DNA of 25,702 nucleotides from a virus. The position numbers and the translations under genes were made by a program. How positions within the stretch are numbered: the stretch's first letter is position 1; every line of letters starts with the position of its first letter. The stretch lies in the IMG/VR virus record IMGVR_UViG_3300006875_000144, positions 1-25,702 of that record; one strand, given 5' to 3'. Shown piece after piece: positions 7,914-14,956 of the stretch. Under the pieces are notes generated by a model that was not told the origin of the DNA, did no database searches, and saw nothing but the letters and a program-made list of their open reading frames with translations.

Positions 7914-10900
7914 ATGAAGATTGTTGAGCGAATGGATGCTGACAAAATCAAAGATTTCAACGAACTCATGTCTACCTTAATACAAGGTTCAGGTAGGTTT
8001 GTACGAGCAATGGCCATGACAGCGATACTAGCACCTCTTGCTATTATTGGGGCTCTTGCGTTTGGTGCCACGGTTAACATTGTAATGGCGATAGTTTCTC
8101 GTTCACGATCAGCTTCTAAAGAACAAATGGAAGGCTTAAAGAATCTATTCGGTCTGGCTCGAGGCTTGGCGCTATTCACACTAGTGATGATAGGCATTGG
8201 ACTTGTTTTACCTATTGCAGCTAAAGGAGTTCTAGGCTTTGTTGGTATGATCATTGTCATATCAGGAGCTTTAAGGCTAGCAAGTATGATTGCTGGCGAT
8301 GGTGAAGGCTTCGTTAAAGGTCCATTAGGTTCTCTCTTAAAGTTGGGAAGAGGCTTAGCGATATTTACTCTTGTAATGATAGGAATTGGCTTAACTCTTC
8401 CGTATGTGGCTCTTGGCGTGCTAGGATTTGTAGGAGCTATCATTGTTATTTCAGGGGGTTTACGTATAGCAAGTATGATTGCCGGTGACGGTGAAGGCTT
8501 TGTCAAAGGCCCACTCGGTTCCCTAATGAAACTAACACGCGGAATAGCTCTCTTTGTAATCTCTATGATTGCCATATCCTTCTTGTTAAAACCATTTGCA
8601 ATTGGGGTGCTTGCTTTCATTGGTGCAATAACTCTGCTTGCAGGCGCAATGAGACTTGTAGAGCTTATTGCAGGCAAAGGTGGCCTTAAAGGTGCTGCTA
8701 ACATTATGAGCGATACTGGTGCCATTGGTTCGTTAATGAAAATGGCTAAAGGTATTTTCCTCTTCTCGTTAACAATGGTTCTTATTAGCTACTTTGTCCC
8801 ACAGTTTGCTATTGGAGTTCTTGCATTTATTGGAGCTTTAATACTACTTACCGGAGCCTTAAAACTCATGGATATCATCATTAGTGCAGGCGCAAAAGGT
8901 AAAGGCGCCGCAAAACGCATGAAAGAAATGATGGGTGAGGGTGGTCCTATCGGCTCATTAATGAAAATGTCATTTGGTATTCTTATCTTTTCTGCCGTTA
9001 TGGTAGCCGTAGGCTACTTTGCTGATAAATTCTTAATAGGTTCTCTTGTGGTTGCCGCTTCTTTAGCAGGCATTGGCTTAATTATGCTAACAATATACGG
9101 GAATCCTAAAGTTAAGACCGGTGCTATCAACCTTATGTGGGTTGCAGGTGCACTTGTTGCCTTCTCTATTGGATTTGGAGCAATGGCGTATGTGCTAACT
9201 AAGTTTAGCGTTGACTTAGGTAAAGTAGCAATCATGGCTGCTGTAATTGTAGGCATGGGACTGATTGGTACTGTTTTAGGTATACCTCCTATTGACGGAT
9301 GGGTCAAGGCTGGTGCCATCAATCTTATACTTCTTGGGGCATCTTTAATTGTGTTCAGTATAGGATTTGCGATATTTGCTAGTGCAGCTAAAGACATAAC
9401 ATGGGGACAGATAGGAATACTGTTTGCTGTTATTGGAGGAATGGCTATTGTCGGTACTATTTTAGGTATACCTGCGGTTGCTCCATTTGCACTTATTGGA
9501 GCAGGTGTTCTCATTGCTTTAGGCGCGGCATTGGTGATCTTTAGCATTGGCTTCGCAATATTTGCCGCAGCATCACTAATGTTTAAAGATAATGAGGAAG
9601 TTCTGCGCGCAGGGCTAGCAATTGCAACAATAGGCGGCGCGTTTGCTCTTCTTGGCCTAGCTTCACCTATGATATTATTAGGTTCCGCTGCAATGGTTGT
9701 TGCCGCGGTTGCTTTACTTCCTATTGCTATGTCATTAGCGATATGGAATGCATCAGGGGTCGCTGGTAACACTGACCAAATAAAAGATTCTTTGCAAACA
9801 CTTTTACCTGCTCTTGGGTGGGCTATGGCCGGTAGGTCGAGCGCGCCAGAATTTGGGTTTATGGGAATGGGGCTAGCGGCTGCAATGGCAGACCTCCTAG
9901 TCTATGTTGCGATGGTAGTTATGGGCTCTGCTGCAATGGTTATTGCTGGTGCTGCATTAATTCCAATATCAATTGGCTTGGCAATCTTTAAGGCAACTAA
10001 ATGGACTGCAGAAGACTCTGCAGGACTAAGATATATGCTTTTTGAAGTCGGTAATGCGTTTGCTGACCTTGCGCGAGATGGTAATTGGTTCTATGTGCAG
10101 CTTGGAATCATGGCTACTATGTTCATGGGCAACAACCTAGCCTCTCTCGCTACTGGTATTCAGGCGTTAGCAAATATGACATATACCGAGTATGAGTGGG
10201 ATGAAAGTACTAAAAAGCTAGAGCCTAAAAAGAAAGTTAAGCTTACTCGTGATGATGTACAGGTTGCGGCTGATAACGCAGCCTATATGATTACGGCAAT
10301 GGTATTCCCACTTTCTGAGTTTGGTATGCTATTTAGTGGAGGAATGTCTGGTGAAAGTGTTAGATACCCAGGTCTTACACCGTTTGGTACTATGATGGGT
10401 ATTATTATGTTAGGCACGCTTGGTCAAAATCTCGCAAAATTAGCGGATGGCGTACAAGCATGGGCTACCATGTCATATTGGGAATACGAGCTACAATATA
10501 ACCCAGAAACCAAAATGAAGGATTTGCGCCCTTCAAAAAAGAGAAAACTGAATAGTACTGAAATTAAAAGCGCAGCTAATAACATTGCACATGTAATTAT
10601 GGCAATGGTTGCACCATTAGCAGCTTTTGGTGCCTTAATGGCTTTAGGGGACGCTGCTGCTATGGCCAATCCTGTTGGTGGACTAATGGTAGGTCTTGGT
10701 TTAGGGAAGAACCCAATTGAAAAGGGTATTGATGCTATTGGAACTCTTGGAGGCAGCCTAGCAAGTTTAGCGCAGGGCGTCAGGGACTGGGCCACCATGG
10801 CATATTGGGAGTATGAAGCGCAACTCAATCCAAAGACTGGGATGAAGGAACTCCGACCGTCGGCTAAAAAGAAACTTACTCCAGCAGATTTTAAAGAATC

Positions 10901-12380
10901 TGCATCAAATATTGCTCATGTAATCAAATCTCTTATTGGACCGATTGCTGAGTGGGGTGTAATTATGACCGCAGGTAATATAGCCAGCGGACCCTTTGTG
11001 GCATTAGGACTTTCTGACTCAAAGAACGTTATTGAAAAAGGTATTGAATCCTTAGGAACTCTGGGAACAAGCATCAGATTAATGGCTGATGGAGTTAGAG
11101 CATTTGCCAATCTAGAGTTTGTTGAAAATGAAGTCTTCAAAGACCCTAAGACTGGAATTAGTAAACTGCAGCCTGGCAAAATCACCAAGCTTACGGAAAC
11201 GCAAATGACCAACGCGGTTAACAATATTGCAAAACTATTTAGAGTTTCCGTGGCGGCTATTATCGATGCCGATGGTATGGTATATCAGGGCACATACACG
11301 GCTTGGAGCAATAACGGTGAGGAGTTTACTTATGATTATGGATGGGACAACTTGCTTGAATCTACTAAGGGTCTCAACACATGGATTCCTGAGTTTGCTA
11401 AAGCCGCGCCTTCAATGAAAAAGCTTATTGATTCTGCTAGCGGAGTGGACCCGGTGAAAGGGATGTTTGGGCTATCGGTTTTAGACGTTCTGCTGTTCAA
11501 AGTTGTGAAAAGCATGATTGACATTGATGGCGCTGTTTATCACGCAACGTGGAACGCAAAAACCAATAACGGAACATCTTTCGCTTACGACGCAGGTTGG
11601 GAAGGCTTAACTACAACCACAACAGGAATGAGAACTTGGCTTAACAGCTATGCAGGTGTGGTAGGCGCTACGATAGGAATCTTTAATGACCCTGGGCGTT
11701 TCAAACCTGTTGCGGAATCCGTTAAGGTCTTTACCGACGATATAGTAAGGCGTATTGCAAACCCAGGAGAGATTATACTTTTTGCTATGGCTCTTCAACA
11801 GATGGATAAGCATCTAACGCAGTTAGGAACCCTTGCAACACGCTATTTAATGATGAACATCACACTTCAACCTGCATTGGTTGTGAAATATGATAAGTTC
11901 ACGGCCATCACAGAAAGGCTAGCTGCTATTGCTACTCCGTACGAGAAGTTTGTGAAATCATTCGAACGTATGGCTAAGGCAATGGGCGAGTTTGGTAAAA
12001 ACTTTAAGGTGATGACACCGGATGGTATTCGTGCATACAAAGAATGGACTGACGCAATTGTTAAAGTAGCAGAAACTGACTTTAGCACCATTCAGACGCA
12101 GCTTACTGCTATGCGTGATTTAGCCGCTACTATCTATGGTGGAGGTGATCCTGAGATTTCACCGAAGGATGATAACCAAACTGAAAGCCAGAAGAAAAAT
12201 GCAATGGAAAAAGCAGATGAAAACGTTACTAACAAGCCAAATCCAATTACAGGTAAAGGTGGTGATGGCGATAAAGGAAGCGCAACGGAAATAGCCAACG
12301 CTATTAAGAATGCTCTCTCTAATCTTACTGTTAGCAGCATTACTGTAAATGGTAGCATTACCGAGTTGAATCAAAGGTAA
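7914..12380 (+). CDS. Tail tape measure protein (internally repeated)
   Basis: At 1488 residues it is the longest complete protein here. It lies after the tube/assembly genes and is dominated by hydrophobic helices, which is how tape measure proteins look: they fill the tail lumen, set its length and can insert in the host membrane at injection. Three repeat sets are visible. Set A is five hydrophobic modules beginning at residues 77, 140, 203, 273 and 348 (e.g. SLMKMAKGIFLF, then AIGVLAFIGA). Set B is four ~100-residue modules at 739, 837, 946 and 1051 (e.g. LADGVQAWATMSYWEYE, then a Lys-rich turn, then NNIAHVI). Set C is two copies at 1120 and 1205 (DGMVYQGTY / DGAVYHATW). The C-terminus is a charged linker plus ALSNLTVSSITVNGSI. 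The ATG at 7914 has no Shine-Dalgarno and the frame is open upstream to the TAA at 7875, so the start is uncertain. A virion transmembrane protein is the alternative. Confidence 0.82.
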   Translation: MKIVERMDADKIKDFNELMSTLIQGSGRFVRAMAMTAILAPLAIIGALAFGATVNIVMAIVSRSRSASKEQMEGLKNLFGLARGLALFTLVMIGIGLVLPIAAKGVLGFVGMIIVISGALRLASMIAGDGEGFVKGPLGSLLKLGRGLAIFTLVMIGIGLTLPYVALGVLGFVGAIIVISGGLRIASMIAGDGEGFVKGPLGSLMKLTRGIALFVISMIAISFLLKPFAIGVLAFIGAITLLAGAMRLVELIAGKGGLKGAANIMSDTGAIGSLMKMAKGIFLFSLTMVLISYFVPQFAIGVLAFIGALILLTGALKLMDIIISAGAKGKGAAKRMKEMMGEGGPIGSLMKMSFGILIFSAVMVAVGYFADKFLIGSLVVAASLAGIGLIMLTIYGNPKVKTGAINLMWVAGALVAFSIGFGAMAYVLTKFSVDLGKVAIMAAVIVGMGLIGTVLGIPPIDGWVKAGAINLILLGASLIVFSIGFAIFASAAKDITWGQIGILFAVIGGMAIVGTILGIPAVAPFALIGAGVLIALGAALVIFSIGFAIFAAASLMFKDNEEVLRAGLAIATIGGAFALLGLASPMILLGSAAMVVAAVALLPIAMSLAIWNASGVAGNTDQIKDSLQTLLPALGWAMAGRSSAPEFGFMGMGLAAAMADLLVYVAMVVMGSAAMVIAGAALIPISIGLAIFKATKWTAEDSAGLRYMLFEVGNAFADLARDGNWFYVQLGIMATMFMGNNLASLATGIQALANMTYTEYEWDESTKKLEPKKKVKLTRDDVQVAADNAAYMITAMVFPLSEFGMLFSGGMSGESVRYPGLTPFGTMMGIIMLGTLGQNLAKLADGVQAWATMSYWEYELQYNPETKMKDLRPSKKRKLNSTEIKSAANNIAHVIMAMVAPLAAFGALMALGDAAAMANPVGGLMVGLGLGKNPIEKGIDAIGTLGGSLASLAQGVRDWATMAYWEYEAQLNPKTGMKELRPSAKKKLTPADFKESASNIAHVIKSLIGPIAEWGVIMTAGNIASGPFVALGLSDSKNVIEKGIESLGTLGTSIRLMADGVRAFANLEFVENEVFKDPKTGISKLQPGKITKLTETQMTNAVNNIAKLFRVSVAAIIDADGMVYQGTYTAWSNNGEEFTYDYGWDNLLESTKGLNTWIPEFAKAAPSMKKLIDSASGVDPVKGMFGLSVLDVLLFKVVKSMIDIDGAVYHATWNAKTNNGTSFAYDAGWEGLTTTTTGMRTWLNSYAGVVGATIGIFNDPGRFKPVAESVKVFTDDIVRRIANPGEIILFAMALQQMDKHLTQLGTLATRYLMMNITLQPALVVKYDKFTAITERLAAIATPYEKFVKSFERMAKAMGEFGKNFKVMTPDGIRAYKEWTDAIVKVAETDFSTIQTQLTAMRDLAATIYGGGDPEISPKDDNQTESQKKNAMEKADENVTNKPNPITGKGGDGDKGSATEIANAIKNALSNLTVSSITVNGSITELNQR
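8142..9012 (+). repeat. Five hydrophobic tandem modules in tape measure (set A)
   Basis: Modules start at 8142, 8331, 8520, 8730 and 8955. The first two steps are exactly 189 bases (63 residues), the later ones 210 and 225. Copies 1-2 both end in ASMIAGDGEGFVKGPLGSL with different synonymous codons (e.g. GCTGGCGATGGT against GCCGGTGACGGT), so the duplication is old and maintained at protein level. Confidence 0.85.
10102..11250 (+). repeat. Four ~100-residue modules in tape measure (set B)
   Basis: Modules are anchored at 10128, 10422, 10749 and 11064 (steps of 98, 109 and 105 residues). Each has a Gly-Thr-Leu-Gly-like turn, an Ala-rich helix, an aromatic patch (MSYWEYE / MAYWEYE / MTYTEYE / LEFVENE), a Lys-rich loop and a helix with NNIAHV-like ending. 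Copies 2 and 3 are the most alike. Confidence 0.85.
11241..11690 (+). repeat. Two-copy module near tape measure C-terminus (set C)
   Basis: The copies are anchored at 11271 and 11526 (85 residues apart). The shared pattern is a Val/Ile-rich helix, D-G-x-V-Y-x-x-T, NNG-x-x-F-x-YD-x-GW, and a T/N-W motif (GLNTWIPEF / GMRTWLNSY). Confidence 0.8.
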
Positions 12381-12390
12381 AAGCTTTAAA

Positions 12391-12398
12391 GATATATA
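12391..12398 (+). promoter_or_regulatory. ATATATA box immediately before the 104-residue coiled-coil gene
   Basis: AAAGATATATACTAC follows the tape measure stop by 10 bases and ends only 4 bases before the ATG at 12403. If it is a -10 element the transcript would be leaderless or begin within the first codons. It is otherwise a good match to the shared box. Confidence 0.45.
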
Positions 12399-12402
12399 CT
12401 AC

Positions 12403-12717
12403 ATGGAAAAGTTTAGAAAGTTTAGTGATTGGGAAACTAATCGTTTTAGCGCTAATGAGGAAGAGCAAGCAGCTGCCTCATCTAAGGTAGAATCTAACGC
12501 CAAACTCTTGGCGCAGATCGCAGACCTTGAGGCTAAACGTAAACATCACGTAAAGTATAAGCAGGATTTTGAAGCACGCATTCTGGAGGTTGACATAAAA
12601 CTCTTAAAGATTGAAGTAGAGAAGAACAACCTAAACGATACTCGTGAACAGTTAGTAGCTGCTCATGAGATTTCTAAAACATCACGCAAAGAAGGAAAGT
12701 CATATGAGCAAGATTAA
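12403..12717 (+). CDS. Coiled-coil small protein, unknown function
   Basis: The protein has 104 residues and I do not recognise it. It opens MEKFRKFSDWETNRFS and continues as an uninterrupted charged helix (about 18-95) with heptad-like hydrophobics (LLAQIADLEAKRKHH, ILEVDIKLLKIEVEKNNL), which predicts a coiled coil. It lies 22 bases after the tape measure and overlaps the next gene by 14 bases, so the two are probably co-translated. The position after the tape measure suggests a tail or assembly role, by context only. No in-frame Met occurs near the start, so the ATG at 12403 is the only sensible choice despite the very close TATATA box. Confidence 0.8.
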   Translation: MEKFRKFSDWETNRFSANEEEQAAASSKVESNAKLLAQIADLEAKRKHHVKYKQDFEARILEVDIKLLKIEVEKNNLNDTREQLVAAHEISKTSRKEGKSYEQD

Positions 12718-12949
12718 GAAGAGAACACCCAAGTTTGACCGCTTTGAAAAAAGCGATGCAAGCACTAATAACTACACACCACCGACTCAGATAGTAAAGA
12801 TACCTGATGGAGACAAAGGTTATGGTTTGGTAAGCGCGGGTTTTAATGACCAAACGGTTTACTTTAAGCCAGGAATCAAAAGTGTAAACAAAGACTTAAC
12901 TAATCACGATTACGAAAGGAAAGAAGAAGATGATTCAGGTGATAAATAG
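12704..12949 (+). CDS. Small charged protein, unknown
   Basis: The protein has 81 residues and I do not recognise the family. The ATG at 12704 is chosen over the in-frame ATG at 12665 because it has AAGGAAAG 5 bases upstream and gives a plausible MSKIKKRTPKFDRFEKS opening; the longer form would overlap the previous gene by 53 bases. It has a basic N-terminus, a central VKIPDGDKGYGLVSAGF and TVYFKPG segment likely to be beta-strands, and an acidic tail (YERKEEDDSGDK). It is coupled to the upstream coiled-coil gene (14-base overlap, different frame) and followed by a hairpin terminator, so it closes this short transcription unit. Confidence 0.75.
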   Translation: MSKIKKRTPKFDRFEKSDASTNNYTPPTQIVKIPDGDKGYGLVSAGFNDQTVYFKPGIKSVNKDLTNHDYERKEEDDSGDK

Positions 12950-12973
12950 TGACATCTAAGAAACTTTAATACA

Positions 12974-13003
12974 GGGTATATGGTTAACTATATACCCATT
13001 TTT
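12974..13003 (+). terminator. Hairpin terminator after the 81-residue protein gene
   Basis: GGGTATAT (12974-12981) pairs perfectly with ATATACCC (12990-12997) around GGTTAACT, followed by ATTTTTT. It lies 24 bases after the stop of the 12704 gene and just ahead of the bipartite promoter at 13019. The stem includes a TATATA on both strands that should not be mistaken for a promoter box. Confidence 0.85.
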
Positions 13004-13018
13004 TATGCACTCTCGTTG

Positions 13019-13044
13019 GAACTTATTACATAGGTAGGTATATA
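13019..13044 (+). promoter_or_regulatory. Bipartite phage promoter (GAACTT-N14-TATATA) before hydrophobic protein and kinase
   Basis: GAACTT (13019-13024), 14 bases, then TATATA (13039-13044), the same geometry as at 6208 and 13908. The region after GAACTT (ATTAC) also resembles the TTTAC at those sites. It ends 16 bases before the ATG at 13061 and would drive the 13061-13902 pair. Confidence 0.68.
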
Positions 13045-13060
13045 ACACTAAAACATAGAT

Positions 13061-13336
13061 ATGAACGATGCAATGAAAACTGCTGAGCTTAAAGCTAAGC
13101 TCAAAAATATCTCTAACGAGGAAAAGACCAACCAGCTGTCAAACGAAATTGCTGACTCTGTAATAGCCTTTATGGCAGGTGCCGTGCGCTCACTAGCATT
13201 TGGGAGTGTTTTTTACGGAGCGCAATTAGCTATTATACAACGTATAGGTGCGTTACCACTCAACTGGATTGAAGCTGTTTGTGTTTACGCAACGTATGAA
13301 ATACTTTTAAGCACTATCAAAAAATTAAAGTCTTAA
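13061..13336 (+). CDS. Small hydrophobic (probable membrane) protein
   Basis: The protein has 91 residues and I recognise no family. A charged N-terminal helix (about 1-28, Lys/Glu-rich) is followed by two hydrophobic stretches: SVIAFMAGAVRSLAFGSVFYGAQLAI split over about 32-57, and LNWIEAVCVYATYEILLSTI over about 66-85, ending KKLKS. Two membrane-dipping or transmembrane helices are plausible. The arrangement would suit a holin-like protein, but there is no lysis context beside it and I do not claim that. Its stop overlaps the kinase start (TAATG), implying coupled translation. Confidence 0.75.
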   Translation: MNDAMKTAELKAKLKNISNEEKTNQLSNEIADSVIAFMAGAVRSLAFGSVFYGAQLAIIQRIGALPLNWIEAVCVYATYEILLSTIKKLKS

Positions 13337-13902
13337 TGAAGAAACGAGTAATACTTGTAGGAAAGTCTGCGGCAGGCAAAGACCACGCAAGAAAAATCTG
13401 CCAACAATGGCTTGGGATGAAGTACCAAGTATCCTATACAACTCGTCCGCCAAGAGATGGCGAGGAACACGGTGTAGATTATTACTTTGTTGAAAAGACT
13501 ACTTTCGAGGAAATGATTTCACAAAACTTATGGTACGAATATGTAATGTTTAACGGATGGTACTATGGGACTAGCAAAACACAAATGGAGGAAGCCAACT
13601 CAGTTTTCATTATGACCCCTGCCGGGCTATCCCATTTGTCAATTCCCGACCGAAAAGAATCTATTGTCATCTACTTTGATATTGATGAGGAAACGCGTAG
13701 AGCTCGCATGGAAAGACGTGGAGGAAACGCTGATAGTGTAGATCGCAGAATTGAAGCTGACCGCTTAGATTTTGAAACCTACACAGACTATGATGCTGTT
13801 ATTAACGTTCCATCATACTCAATAGTGGACATATACAACATAGTTTCTCAGCACATGCCATTGCCGCATAAAGATAAATTTTTTTCCGCAAAAGTTTCAT
13901 AA
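13336..13902 (+). CDS. Guanylate kinase-like nucleoside monophosphate kinase
   Basis: It would phosphorylate (d)GMP to (d)GDP for phage DNA synthesis in the cytoplasm. The protein has 188 residues (bacterial Gmk about 205). The P-loop is GKSAAGKD (9-16, K15). The guanylate-binding signature is SYTTRPPRDGEEHGVDYYFV (33-52), matching the family S-x-TTR-x-PR-x-GE-x-x-G-x-DY. GWYYGTSK (about 75-82) and a lid-like RARMERRGGNADSVDRRIE region follow. The residue after the P-loop Lys is Asp then His rather than the usual Ser/Thr, which is seen in some phage kinases but could alter activity. It is translationally coupled (TAATG) to the hydrophobic protein, and its stop region overlaps the next promoter. 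Strict substrate specificity cannot be told from sequence. Confidence 0.88.
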   Translation: MKKRVILVGKSAAGKDHARKICQQWLGMKYQVSYTTRPPRDGEEHGVDYYFVEKTTFEEMISQNLWYEYVMFNGWYYGTSKTQMEEANSVFIMTPAGLSHLSIPDRKESIVIYFDIDEETRRARMERRGGNADSVDRRIEADRLDFETYTDYDAVINVPSYSIVDIYNIVSQHMPLPHKDKFFSAKVS

Positions 13903-13933
13903 AATGAGAACTTTTTTACAATGATGTTATATA
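13901..13933 (+). promoter_or_regulatory. Bipartite phage promoter before the sigma factor operon
   Basis: The 16-mer AAAATGAGAACTTTTT (13901-13916) is identical to 6201-6216. GAACTT is at 13908-13913 and TATATA at 13928-13933 (14-base gap), followed by AAAG. It begins at the kinase stop codon and ends 21 bases before the ATG at 13955. The left part also forms an imperfect U-tailed hairpin (AAAAGTTTCAT 13890-13900 with ATGAgAACTTTT, one bulge), so it may double as the kinase terminator. Confidence 0.7.
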
Positions 13934-13954
13934 AAGCATAAATAAGCAATCAAT

Positions 13955-14248
13955 ATGAAAAACTACACAGTTACGCCAGCCTTCAAAACGGTTGTCACAG
14001 AAATCTTAAGCACTTTAAAATTTTCAACAGTGTTCCCTTACATGAACCTGGTAAATCGTGAAGGCTTTGCTTACAGCGAGCAAGAGCTTAACAGCATTAT
14101 CCAGTTTATGGGTGAACTACCATACTCGCAAGTTGCTGAGTTCTTCCAGGGTCTTCCTAATCATGTATCTGAGTTGGAGGCAAACGCGGAAGAAAGAACT
14201 ACTGTTGAAGAAGATACTGCAAATGTGAAAGAAGAGGTTAATATCTAA
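13955..14248 (+). CDS. Small protein upstream of sigma factor, unknown
   Basis: The protein has 97 residues and I do not recognise it. The ordered part (about 1-70) opens MKNYTVTPAFKTVVTEILSTL and includes YMNLVNREGFAYSEQELNSI and a helix ending FFQGLPNHVSELE. The last 25 residues are strongly acidic (EANAEERTTVEEDTANVKEEVNI, split) and probably disordered. The leader is AT-rich without Shine-Dalgarno. It is the first gene after the bipartite promoter at 13901 and is separated from the sigma factor gene only by a large inverted repeat that begins at its stop codon. The arrangement suggests shared regulation with the sigma gene. No function can be assigned. Confidence 0.8.
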   Translation: MKNYTVTPAFKTVVTEILSTLKFSTVFPYMNLVNREGFAYSEQELNSIIQFMGELPYSQVAEFFQGLPNHVSELEANAEERTTVEEDTANVKEEVNI

Positions 14249-14317
14249 GATAAAATTGTTAATAACTTTTAGGCTAAATAGTTTACAGATTAAACTATTT
14301 TGGTTATTTTTATCTTA
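14246..14317 (+). promoter_or_regulatory. Large nested inverted repeat in the leader of the sigma factor gene
   Basis: Three nested arms can be seen. TAAGATAAAA (14246-14255) is complementary to TTTTATCTTA (14308-14317). AATAAC (14261-14266) is complementary to GTTATT (14303-14308). AAATAGTTT (14276-14284) is complementary to AAACTATTT (14292-14300) around a 7-base loop. It spans 72 bases from the stop codon of the 97-residue gene to 33 bases before the sigma ATG. All stems are A/T-rich. It could be an attenuator, an RNA stability element or an operator. No strong U-tract follows the outer stem, so it is not a standard terminator. Confidence 0.65.
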
Positions 14318-14350
14318 AATAAAACAAAACCTTTTTATACACATTTATCT

Positions 14351-14956
14351 ATGCAGGAAAATCTTTCACTACAAGAAATGGCATTACGCTTCCACGAGAG
14401 CCGAAGCGAATCTGACTTCACACGTTTGTACCACCGTCTTAAACCGGGTATTAGCGTCTACCTTAAGGACATGATTCCAAGTTGGGACGACCGTGAAGAA
14501 GTTATTGCAACTACATTTTCAAAAGTCTGGAGTAAAATCCACCAGTACGACCCATACTGGAATTTTAGTACATGGGTCTATCGCATTGCACGTAATGAGG
14601 CATTGCTCTTTTTCCGCGCTAAACGTAAAACATACTCTTACGAGGCGATGGAAGAAAAAGGAATCAACATGGCAGCAAAAGCCGGCTATGTTGAAGCAGG
14701 GTTTGACGAAGATGAAAACCCAATGGAAATGCTACACGGCATGGTCTTAGACGAGATTTACGCTCTTCCTGATTGCTACAAATCTGTCTTAACTCTTCGT
14801 GAAGTCGAAAAGAAAAAGTATGAAGAAATTGCCGAGGAGCTTGGCATGAAAATCAACACAGTTCGCACGCGCATACATAAGGCACGTCGCATCATTCGAG
14901 GCGAAATTGCCAAGAAAGCTCCAGCGTTGCTTAAACAGTACCAAGAAATCATATGA
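14351..14956 (+). CDS. ECF-type RNA polymerase sigma factor
   Basis: The protein has 201 residues and should redirect host RNA polymerase to phage promoters. Sigma region 2 (about 23-93) has FTRLYHRLKPGISVYL, DDREEVIATTFSKVWSKI and the hallmark FSTWVYRIARNEALLFFRAKRK split across 72-93. After an acidic linker (about 94-135), region 4 (about 139-186) has LPDCYKSVLTLREVEKKKYEEIAEELG and the recognition helix INTVRTRIHKARRIIR. Regions 1 and 3 are absent, as in ECF factors. The ATG at 14351 is preferred over a TTG at 14300, which lies in the inverted repeat and would add unrelated hydrophobic residues. The gene has no TATATA box of its own and follows the promoter at 13901. T4 uses gp55, a divergent sigma, for late genes; an analogous role is inferred. 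The next gene overlaps it (ATGA). Confidence 0.93.
   Translation: MQENLSLQEMALRFHESRSESDFTRLYHRLKPGISVYLKDMIPSWDDREEVIATTFSKVWSKIHQYDPYWNFSTWVYRIARNEALLFFRAKRKTYSYEAMEEKGINMAAKAGYVEAGFDEDENPMEMLHGMVLDEIYALPDCYKSVLTLREVEKKKYEEIAEELGMKINTVRTRIHKARRIIRGEIAKKAPALLKQYQEII

Noticed and set aside
7889-8725. 278-codon open frame on the minus strand
   Set aside because: It lies wholly within the tape measure gene; its Pro/Ile/Ala/Ser-rich sequence is the mirror of that gene's Gly/Ala/Leu codons. All supported genes are on +.
9014-9772. 252-codon open frame on the minus strand
   Set aside because: Same reason: a shadow of the hydrophobic tape measure repeats with no domain features of its own.
14300-14350. 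TTG start extending the sigma factor by 17 residues
   Set aside because: The extension is inside the inverted repeat and AT-rich leader and does not resemble sigma N-termini.
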